64,000 bases of DNA from Variovorax sp. PBS-H4 (GTDB lineage Bacteria > Pseudomonadota > Gammaproteobacteria > Burkholderiales > Burkholderiaceae_C). Where the stretch lies: assembly GCF_901827205.1 (NCBI RefSeq), contig NZ_LR594675.1, positions 3,410,001 through 3,474,000 on the forward strand, written 5' to 3'. Shown piece after piece: positions 57,136 through 64,000 of the stretch (within the stretch, counting starts at the first letter, position 1; each line of letters starts with the position of its first letter). Both the position numbers and the translations under genes were made by a program. The notes under the pieces are model-generated. The model searched no databases. It was not told the DNA's origin and was given only the letters and a program-made list of their open reading frames with translations.

Positions 57136-58130
57136 AGCCGCCGCCCCGCCCCAGTGCGCGCATGCGCCGCCGTCCCAGAGGCATGACGCTGGTGGAACTT
57201 CTCGTGGCCATGACACTGGGCTTGCTGATCACACTCGCCGCAACCGCGGCGCTGGTCGCGGCGCGGCGCGGATTCACCACCGTGGATGCCGCATCACAGC
57301 TGCGCGACAACGCCCGTTTTGCAACCAGCCTCATCCAACGCCTGGTAGTCCAAGCCGGATACAGGGACGTGTTCAACGTTACCACCAAGCGCAGCAATGC
57401 GGCCGGGACCAGTGCCGACCCTGATCCCTACGTGTACGGCTTCGACAACGCTGTTGCGTCGAAGACTTCGGTCACGTCCGCAGACCCACGCAGCGACGAC
57501 TCCTTAGGCTATTTCGGCGATGTGTTGATTCTGCGCAGCCAGCCCACCGAGACCTATCCCGGCTCCGGCAAGGCCGACAAGGGAATGATCGATTGCTCCG
57601 GCTTCGCGGCTGATACGCCACCGGCCAACCGGGACGATACCCGAGCAAGCGTCCTTTTTGTCTCTCCATCGTCCAGCGACGGCGAGCCGACGCTGAAGTG
57701 CTATCGATCGGCGACCGGCACGGTACCTTTCGACCAGGCAGTGCCGCTGATCCGTGGCGTAGAAAACTTTCAGGTGCTGTATGGCGTCGATGGTGTCGTA
57801 GCCAACACGGCCATCGATCCCGCAAACGCCGCCTTGAAACCCGACACGGTCCCCGATAGCTACTTGCGCGCCGACCAGTTGACGGTGGCGGGCAACGATA
57901 CAGCGACGCGTGCCAATTGGCGGCGCGTGCGCAGCCTGCGCATCGGCATGGTCCTGCGCAGCGACGTCGGTGCAGCACAGGAGTCCAAGACCAAGACTCT
58001 GTACCCCCTGGGCAGTTCTGGCTTCAGTTCGACCGACGACATAGGCACGATCTACACGGCGCCGGCCGATGGCCGAGTGCGGCAAGTCGTGACCTTCACC
58101 GTGCATCTGCGCAACGACCAGGGACTGTGA
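57132..58130 (+). CDS. pilW: Minor pilin PilW (right cluster)
   Basis: This 332-residue protein has GMTLVELLVAMTLGLLITLAA as its prepilin segment and a large C-terminal domain containing GYFGDVLILRSQPTETYPG and a single pair of cysteine-containing strands. Its ATG overlaps the pilV stop. The domain layout matches the left-cluster pilW and the family's usual length. Confidence 0.9.
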   Translation: MKPPPRPSARMRRRPRGMTLVELLVAMTLGLLITLAATAALVAARRGFTTVDAASQLRDNARFATSLIQRLVVQAGYRDVFNVTTKRSNAAGTSADPDPYVYGFDNAVASKTSVTSADPRSDDSLGYFGDVLILRSQPTETYPGSGKADKGMIDCSGFAADTPPANRDDTRASVLFVSPSSSDGEPTLKCYRSATGTVPFDQAVPLIRGVENFQVLYGVDGVVANTAIDPANAALKPDTVPDSYLRADQLTVAGNDTATRANWRRVRSLRIGMVLRSDVGAAQESKTKTLYPLGSSGFSSTDDIGTIYTAPADGRVRQVVTFTVHLRNDQGL

Positions 58131-58132
58131 CA

Positions 58133-58756
58133 ATGCCGCATCTGTCTTACGCCGGATCCGCACAGCGCCAGAGAGGCCTGTCGTTGATCGTGGTGCTTCT
58201 CATCCTTGTAGTGATATCGATCCTCGGGGTGGGCAGCGCCCAAATCGCCTTGCAAGGCGAACGTAGCGCGCGCAATGACCGCGACATGCAGTTGGCATGG
58301 CAGGCTGCCGAAGCAGCGCTGCAGGATGCGGAGTTCGATATTCATGGGCCAGGAACAAACAATCGCAGCGCATTCTTTGGATCCCTGCAAGACACCAGCG
58401 GCTTCGTCACCAACTGCGGCACCCAGGGCTCAGGAAGTTCCTTCAACGCACTTGGGCTTTGTGCGCTGGTCATGAGCGGAACACCAGCGTGGCTGAACGT
58501 CGACTTCACGGTCACGGACACATCGGCACGCACTGTCAAGTTCGGCACCTTCACCGGCAGAAGCTTTGCCGCCAGCGATTCGGGCACCCGGGGCATCGAA
58601 CCCTACCAGGCTCCGCGCTACGTGATCGAGCCGATCCCGGATCCGGGCAATCGTGACCTCTCTTCGACCGCCAGCTATGTCTACCGCGTGACCGCCATGG
58701 GATTCGGACCACGCAAGGACATCCAAGCAGTGACTCAGATCATCTACCGAAACTAG
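58133..58756 (+). CDS. pilX: Minor pilin PilX (right cluster)
   Basis: This 207-residue protein has RQRGLSLIVVLLILVVISIL as the N-terminal hydrophobic segment, followed by the PilX-typical SARNDRDMQLAWQAAEAALQ. It starts two bases after the pilW stop. Cysteines in TNCGTQG and LGLCALV could form a disulfide. It belongs to the priming complex with its neighbours. Confidence 0.88.
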   Translation: MPHLSYAGSAQRQRGLSLIVVLLILVVISILGVGSAQIALQGERSARNDRDMQLAWQAAEAALQDAEFDIHGPGTNNRSAFFGSLQDTSGFVTNCGTQGSGSSFNALGLCALVMSGTPAWLNVDFTVTDTSARTVKFGTFTGRSFAASDSGTRGIEPYQAPRYVIEPIPDPGNRDLSSTASYVYRVTAMGFGPRKDIQAVTQIIYRN

Positions 58757-58768
58757 CGCGACGACACT

Positions 58769-61700
58769 ATGCTCGATCTTGTTCGCAACTTGCCACCTCG
58801 GCTTAGAAACCTTTTGCGCGCCGGCTCCTGGAGCCGAGCGCAGCGCCTGCTCGTCGGGCTCTTCCTGCCGGTCATGGCGATCGCCGTGTCGGTGGCAGTG
58901 CGAAGTCAGACCGTAGCGCCGGCAATTCCACAAGTATCACTTTCGAGCGACCCACTCTATGCAACGGCCTCGGGCGACAAGCCAACCATGGCGCTGGCGC
59001 TGTCGGTTGAATGGCCTACCGCAGGAGCACAGTACATCAAAGGATCGAATGCCCTTGACAACTCCTACACCAATACGTCCGAGTACCTTGGTTACTACGA
59101 CACCGAGTCCTGTTACGCGTACAACGATAAGCCCACAGAGACGCTTCAACCGAGCGAGCAAACCACCGACTACAAGCGATTCGACCGCACCGGTCCGGCG
59201 ACAAGCCGTATGTGCGCAGACGGGTTCAGTGGCAATTTTCTAAACTGGGCCAGCGGCTCGGCAATCGACATGCTGCGCCTTTCCCTTTCCGGGGGAGACC
59301 GTTCTATAGACCGCGAAGACCTCACCATCCTTCAACGCGCATTCGTTCCCAACGGTGATCCGCATTGCCTCTGGAATTCCACCTCTTTTCCTGCCAAGCA
59401 GTTGCAGCGCGACGGGGGTGGCGCGGGAGCTTACTGGGGTGCGATTCCCGTTGCCATGCGCAAAGCGGCAGCGAAACAAGATGTCTGGGTTGCCAACACG
59501 CTGAACCAGATCTTCTTCGGAACGTTCCGCGGCGCAGGTTGCGGCATGGCTGGTGTCCATGTGGGCAACGGTAGCTACACACTGGGATCCAACGTCCCAA
59601 CCGTCGTGGCTAACTTCACCCCCGTTTTTCAACCCCTGCCAAGCGATGCCTCGCCCGCATGCGCTACCGAGAACGGTATATGCACGTTCTCGGGCATCAG
59701 GCAGGTCTGGTACGGCAGCGGAACGCAATGGGCCGTGGCGGCGGCGTCGGGCCCGATCATATGCACCAGTCGCATGTTCTCTAATTTCGCCCCCGACGTC
59801 TCAAAAGCCTGCTACACCCGCCCGTACACGGGTACTTGGAAACCCACCGCAGCTGCGAAGTTAATTACTGCCGGCCCTGTCACCCGCCAGAACCAAAGCC
59901 TGCCGAATGATGCATCGGCGGCATGCGCAACCGAAGGAGGCACATGCACATTCGACGGCATCAAAGAGGTTTGGTACGGCGCAGGTACGCATTGGGATGT
60001 GGCGCCAGCCGTTGGCCCCATCACGTGCTACGCGGGTCAGGTCTTCGGCGATCCTATTTATGGCGTCGTCAAATCGTGCTACACGCGCAACTACGCCGGG
60101 CCCTGGTTGCCTTCCTACGCGGCTGACCCCGCGGCGCCTGGTTCCGGCTCAAGCGCAGCACTGAACAGCGACGGCTTCTTCTATGCCCGCGTTAAAGTCT
60201 GCGATCAAGACGCTTCCGGCGCGCTTCTGGACGTCCGTGACTACGGAGCCGGCCACAACTTCTGCACTGCGTACCCCAGCACCAAATACAAACCTACCGG
60301 CGCCATTCAGAAGTATGCCAACTCGCTTCGGCTGGCGGCCTTCGGTTACGCGCTGGACCAAACCCTCAGTCCCGAAGGCGGACGCTACGGTGGGGTACTG
60401 CGCGCGCCGATGAAATACGTCGGAAACAAGACCTTCGACAAATACGGGCAAAACAACACCCCGGCTGGCGGCAATCCTGCTGCCGAGTGGGATGCCAGGA
60501 CAGGCGTGTTCTACGCCAACCCTGACAACGACACGACGCAGACCCCGGCCATCAGCGGCGTGATCAACTATCTCAACAAGTTTGGACGCACCAGCGCGAC
60601 GCCCGGACGCTACAAGGATTGGGACCCGGTAGGCGAGCTTTACTACGAGACACTGCGGTACCTGCAAGGACTGCCACCCAGCCCGGACGCCGTCAGCAAA
60701 CTGACCCCGGACATGTATGACGGCTTTCCTATCTTCACGGACTGGTCTGGGCTTGACCCGTTTGCCGATCGCTCCCCGACCAGCAGCTATGCCTGCCTCA
60801 GGAACAATATTGTCGTGATCGGCGACATCGAAACCCATGACACGCCCAACTACGGGCGCTTCCCGGGGGCCAACCTGGCCATCAACGTGCCTGATTTCGC
60901 AGCCTCGCTCGCCACTGTCGCCAGCTTCGAGAGCGGTACCGCCACTTCCTACGAGGATGGGCAAGGCATGCTTCGGACCACAAGCAATCCGAACACGCCA
61001 AATCCTTACAAGTTCGGGACCGAAATGGGAATCGCAGGCACCGCGTACTGGGCCCATACGCACGACATTCGCGGGACCAACTGGACCGCCGAACCGTCCA
61101 AGCAACGGCCCGGACTGCGCACCAGAACGTTCACCTTTGACGTGAACGAATACGGCAACCAGAACTTGGCCGCGAACCGCCACTACCTGAATCCGTTCTT
61201 CACGGCTGCAAAATACGGGGGTTACGAGTCGATGCCCTCCCGGAAGGACACTGCGAGGCCGTACAACACTTGGGGCAATCCTTTCATGAGGGATGGCGGC
61301 ACAGTCGAAAACAATGTGTGGCAGGACCCTACCCAGCCGGGCGAGGCCGCCACGTATGCTTTGCAAAGCAATGGACGCGCTGAGTTATCCGCCTTTGACA
61401 AGATTTTCGATAGCGCTGGAGAGCCGACATTCAATATTGCTGGCGCCGCCGCGCAGGCAGGCGTGTTGACCCAAGGCACGAACAACACGATCTTTCAAGC
61501 CCAGTTCGACTCCACCGACTGGTCCGGTGATGTTGTCGCGAAAATTGTGTCTGTCGACGCGTCCAACCAAGTCTCGCTCTCTCAAAGCCCTCAATGGAGT
61601 GCTGCAGAACGCCTCAGGAATTTCACAGACCCTGTAAACAACCGAAATATCGTGATCGGCAACGCAGGCGCTACAAGCAGTCCAGTCGCTTCGGCATTCA

Positions 61701-63487
61701 AGTGGAACGAGATCAGCAGCGTTGTTCAACAAGCGCTCAACAAGCCGGACCCCTCGTCAGCGGCCGACAATCAAGGGGAGGATCGCCTCAAATTCATTCG
61801 CGGCGACCATTCGAAGGAAGGCAACGTTTTCCGAAATCGTGAAGGCAAGAGTCTGGGAGACATCGTCAATTCAGGCGTCGCGTATTCCGGCGCGCCGAAC
61901 GGCACCATCAACTCGAGCACCTATCCGGCGTTCCGGGAAGACAACAAGAATCGCACACCCGCAGTGTTCGCCGGCGCCAATGACGGCATGATGCATGCCT
62001 TCAATGCAACGACGGGCGACGAGCTGTTTGGTTACATCCCGAGTTGGCTGGCACCAAAGCTCTCTGTCCTTACCAGCAAGGACTACATGGTCAACCATCA
62101 GAGCTATGTGGATGCGACTCCCGTGGTGGCCGACGCGGAAGTGGGCACAAATTGGAAGACAGTGCTCGTTGGTGGAACGGGAGCGGGCGGGCGGGGTGTG
62201 TATGCTTTGGACGTGACCGATCCGGCCGCGTTCTCTGCTTCGAAGGTGATGTGGGAATTCACCCCAGCCGACGATATCGATTCCACAGATAGCAATTACA
62301 GCTTGGGGAATGTCGTCGGACGTCCGCAGATCCTGAAGTTCCGTACCAGTGCCACGGGCGCGCCCCCCGCCTACAAATGGTTCGCGGTCGTGGCCAGCGG
62401 AGTCAACAACTATGTTCCCGACGCAGAGGGCCACTTCAGTTCTACGGGCAGGCCGGCAATCTATCTGCTGGACCTTGCCAAGCCACAGGGGACAGCCTGG
62501 TCGCTCAATAGCAACTATTACAAGATCTCCATCCCGGTAGACAGCAGCTTGAGTAGTACCCAGCCCCCAGGCGTCCTGAACTTCAAGGCGGCTCTTGGCG
62601 CTCAGCAGGAGGTTACCAAGCTGTTCGTGGGTGACCTGCACGGAAAGCTCTGGAAGCTGGACTTCACTCCCTGGGGAACAGACCACTGGAACATGGCCGA
62701 TCTTTCAGCTTTCCATACGGGCACCCAACCCTATCCACTCTTTATCGCCAGAAGTGCGACGGGCCAGGTGCAACCGATCAGTGCCGCCCCCCTGCTGGTC
62801 CGCGGGTCGGCGCAGCAATCCATCTATGTTGCGTTCGGCACTGGCAAATACCTGGAGGCCACGGACAGCGCATCTGCCATCACCAACTCGTTCTATGTGG
62901 TGAATGACGACGGAACAGCGAGGCCCGACAGCACTTCCGGTTCGCCTGCAAGTGCAATTACAGGGCGCGGCCGCCTGCAAGGCGGTACCTTCAACAGCAC
63001 GACCGGCGACATCAATGTCCCAGCCTTTGTCTGGGGCCGCGCCGCCAGCGACGGCGACACGACGCAACGATCCGGGTGGTATCTCGACTTCCCGAGCACC
63101 GGGGAGCGCCAGGTCACCGGCACTTCGCTGGCAGGCGACACCCTGATATTCAGCAGCCTCACTCCCAATCCCAGCACCAGTGCGAGTATCTGCGGAGCCG
63201 GCGGCGGTACCGGGCGCGAGTACCGCTTGACCGTGGACACGGGTGACGGGGCATCGACCCAGTCGACCGTCGGATTGCTGGGCGAAAGTATGGCCATGAG
63301 GATCGCTTCGGCCACCACCTCGACCATCACCGACAGCACGGGCCGCCGTCATCGCACCATCACGACGCAGAGCATCAGCCAAGGTACGACCGGCCTTGCT
63401 GCCACCAGCACTGTCACGCAGGAGGAGATTGCCGGCCGGCTCAGCTGGCGGCAGATTCACAACTACCGGGATCTCAAGACCCAATGA
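58769..63487 (+). CDS. pilY1: PilY1-type protein without vWA metal site, with tandem cysteine repeats (right cluster)
   Basis: This 1572-residue exported protein has a signal segment (LLVGLFLPVMAIAVSVAV). The N-terminus lacks the DxSxS metal motif; at the corresponding place is LALSVEWPTAGAQYI. Residues about 289-360 and 375-448 are two similar cysteine-bearing repeats (CATENGICTFSGI and CATEGGTCTFDGI, each followed by VWYGxGTxW and ending CYTR). The C-terminal PilY1 beta-propeller starts near residue 1030 (GDIVNSGVAYSG, FAGANDGMMHAFNA, GGTGAGGRGVYALDV). Overlap of its stop with pilE (ATGA) shows operon coupling. Confidence 0.9.
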   Translation: MLDLVRNLPPRLRNLLRAGSWSRAQRLLVGLFLPVMAIAVSVAVRSQTVAPAIPQVSLSSDPLYATASGDKPTMALALSVEWPTAGAQYIKGSNALDNSYTNTSEYLGYYDTESCYAYNDKPTETLQPSEQTTDYKRFDRTGPATSRMCADGFSGNFLNWASGSAIDMLRLSLSGGDRSIDREDLTILQRAFVPNGDPHCLWNSTSFPAKQLQRDGGGAGAYWGAIPVAMRKAAAKQDVWVANTLNQIFFGTFRGAGCGMAGVHVGNGSYTLGSNVPTVVANFTPVFQPLPSDASPACATENGICTFSGIRQVWYGSGTQWAVAAASGPIICTSRMFSNFAPDVSKACYTRPYTGTWKPTAAAKLITAGPVTRQNQSLPNDASAACATEGGTCTFDGIKEVWYGAGTHWDVAPAVGPITCYAGQVFGDPIYGVVKSCYTRNYAGPWLPSYAADPAAPGSGSSAALNSDGFFYARVKVCDQDASGALLDVRDYGAGHNFCTAYPSTKYKPTGAIQKYANSLRLAAFGYALDQTLSPEGGRYGGVLRAPMKYVGNKTFDKYGQNNTPAGGNPAAEWDARTGVFYANPDNDTTQTPAISGVINYLNKFGRTSATPGRYKDWDPVGELYYETLRYLQGLPPSPDAVSKLTPDMYDGFPIFTDWSGLDPFADRSPTSSYACLRNNIVVIGDIETHDTPNYGRFPGANLAINVPDFAASLATVASFESGTATSYEDGQGMLRTTSNPNTPNPYKFGTEMGIAGTAYWAHTHDIRGTNWTAEPSKQRPGLRTRTFTFDVNEYGNQNLAANRHYLNPFFTAAKYGGYESMPSRKDTARPYNTWGNPFMRDGGTVENNVWQDPTQPGEAATYALQSNGRAELSAFDKIFDSAGEPTFNIAGAAAQAGVLTQGTNNTIFQAQFDSTDWSGDVVAKIVSVDASNQVSLSQSPQWSAAERLRNFTDPVNNRNIVIGNAGATSSPVASAFKWNEISSVVQQALNKPDPSSAADNQGEDRLKFIRGDHSKEGNVFRNREGKSLGDIVNSGVAYSGAPNGTINSSTYPAFREDNKNRTPAVFAGANDGMMHAFNATTGDELFGYIPSWLAPKLSVLTSKDYMVNHQSYVDATPVVADAEVGTNWKTVLVGGTGAGGRGVYALDVTDPAAFSASKVMWEFTPADDIDSTDSNYSLGNVVGRPQILKFRTSATGAPPAYKWFAVVASGVNNYVPDAEGHFSSTGRPAIYLLDLAKPQGTAWSLNSNYYKISIPVDSSLSSTQPPGVLNFKAALGAQQEVTKLFVGDLHGKLWKLDFTPWGTDHWNMADLSAFHTGTQPYPLFIARSATGQVQPISAAPLLVRGSAQQSIYVAFGTGKYLEATDSASAITNSFYVVNDDGTARPDSTSGSPASAITGRGRLQGGTFNSTTGDINVPAFVWGRAASDGDTTQRSGWYLDFPSTGERQVTGTSLAGDTLIFSSLTPNPSTSASICGAGGGTGREYRLTVDTGDGASTQSTVGLLGESMAMRIASATTSTITDSTGRRHRTITTQSISQGTTGLAATSTVTQEEIAGRLSWRQIHNYRDLKTQ
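59635..60112 (+). repeat. Two tandem protein-level repeats inside the right pilY1
   Basis: Two units of about 72-74 codons (59635-59850 and 59893-60112) encode the shared pattern DAS-ACATE-G-CTF-GI--VWYG-GT-W-VA---GPI-C, then F, and K-CYTR-Y-G-W-P. They are diverged at DNA level. The left pilY1 has no counterpart. The pattern reminds me of carbohydrate-binding-like modules of secreted bacterial proteins, but I cannot name a family firmly. Confidence 0.75.
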
Positions 63488-63954
63488 AAAAGCGCTCTCA
63501 AAAAGGCTTCACGCTCATCGAACTGATGATCGTGGTTGCTATCGTCGCGATCCTGGCGAGCATCGCGTATCCGTCCTATGCGTGGGCAGTGCTGAAGGGC
63601 CGGCGTGCGCAGGCGCGAACGGCGATTCTGGAACTGCTCCAACAGCAGGAGCGATACATGACTCAGAACAACACCTACATGGCGTTCACCACCACCTCCG
63701 CGGGCGTGACCACTCCGGCCGGCGTTCCCTTCAAGACCTTCGCAGGCGACAACTCGAATGGCGCGCCCTACTACCTGACAGCCGCGGCATGCACCGGCAG
63801 CACGATCGATGAATGCGTGCAAATCAACGCAAAGCCTACCTTCACCGATGGGGAGGTCGATGAACTATGGGCCACCAGCGGCGGCAGCAGGAACTGCACA
63901 GGAACAGCCGGCACTACACCGCCTGCCGCTCCACCCAAGGTGTGCTGGCCATGA
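63484..63954 (+). CDS. pilE: Type IV pilin-like protein PilE (right cluster)
   Basis: This 156-residue prepilin has leader MKKRSQKG before FTLIELMIVVAIVAILASIA, the classical type IVa segment with glutamate at mature position 5. Cysteines in AAACTGSTIDECV and RNCTG/KVCWP could form disulfides. Its ATG overlaps the pilY1 stop, and its own stop overlaps the next prepilin gene (ATGA). Confidence 0.92.
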   Translation: MKKRSQKGFTLIELMIVVAIVAILASIAYPSYAWAVLKGRRAQARTAILELLQQQERYMTQNNTYMAFTTTSAGVTTPAGVPFKTFAGDNSNGAPYYLTAAACTGSTIDECVQINAKPTFTDGEVDELWATSGGSRNCTGTAGTTPPAAPPKVCWP

Positions 63955-64000
63955 GTCCGCAGCGTTCCTACATGTCGACCCGCGGCTTCACCCTGATCGA
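63951..64000 (+). CDS. Prepilin gene, 5' fragment cut by window end (probably FimT/GspH-like)
   Basis: ATG 63951 overlaps the pilE stop. The 16 visible residues read MSPQRSYMSTRG then FTLI, a type III leader with the glycine before the cleavage site. By analogy with the left cluster this is probably a FimT-type pseudopilin placed last in the operon, but only the leader is visible. Confidence 0.7.
   Translation, partial: MSPQRSYMSTRGFTLI

Overview
The window looks like a chromosome segment of a high-GC betaproteobacterium of the order Burkholderiales, most likely family Comamonadaceae (Variovorax/Ramlibacter-like). This rests on the overall GC-rich codon use, the gene types (DUF4148 protein, tripartite tricarboxylate transporter, long DUF349 and DUF748 proteins, glyA-nrdR next to minor pilin genes) and protein sequence character. 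The genus is an inference. I see no rRNA, phage, IS element or CRISPR array. There is one tRNA gene, one recognisable riboswitch, and two partial genes at the window edges.

Layout. (1) 1-5666: a plus-strand catabolic operon with the end of an ATP-grasp CoA-ligase-type protein, two acyl-CoA dehydrogenases, two short-chain dehydrogenases (one carrying a second, decayed SDR domain) and a carboxymuconolactone-decarboxylase-like protein; the substrate is unknown. (2) 5873-17964: a tightly overlapping respiratory operon encoding Alternative Complex III (ActA-F), an extra single-span membrane protein, a SCO copper chaperone and a complete caa3-type cytochrome oxidase (CoxB with fused cytochrome c, an A2-type CoxA, CoxC, CoxD). 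Two very small reading frames with plausible ribosome sites lie before actA and between actB and actC. A Crp/Fnr-type regulator follows on the opposite strand. A similar inverted repeat upstream of the operon and upstream of the regulator gene suggests a shared operator. (3) 18936-24719: a DUF4148 protein, a tripartite tricarboxylate transporter (tctCBA) and its divergent two-component system tctDE. (4) 24740-32847: hslR, a PPK2 polyphosphate kinase, a small membrane protein, an iclR/dadA-like divergent pair, a hypothetical protein, a trypsin-like protease preceded by a terminator-ended leader or small RNA, tRNA-Ser(GCU), lysC and tilS.

(5) 32880-49532: housekeeping genes. These are accA, an AlkA-type glycosylase, cysS, a TPR protein, two cyclophilins, lpxH, mtfA, a DUF349 protein with an RG-rich low-complexity stretch, an AsmA-like DUF748 protein, a membrane-anchored lytic transglycosylase with a long structured leader, glyA under a ZTP (pfl) riboswitch, and nrdR. 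(6) 49533-64000: two back-to-back type IV minor pilin operons. The left one (minus strand) reads fimT-pilV-pilW-pilX-pilY1-pilE. The right one (plus strand) reads pilV-pilW-pilX-pilY1-pilE and a further prepilin gene cut by the window end. The two PilY1 proteins differ strongly: the left one keeps a von Willebrand A metal site, while the right one lacks it and carries two tandem cysteine-bearing repeats.

How the genes work together. The ACIII/caa3 operon encodes a complete quinol-to-oxygen route that does not need a bc1 complex. The SCO protein would load copper into CoxB, and the Crp/Fnr regulator plausibly controls the operon. The tct genes form a sensed organic-acid uptake system. The minor pilins and PilY1 proteins would form alternative tip/priming complexes for type IV pili whose motor and major pilin lie elsewhere.
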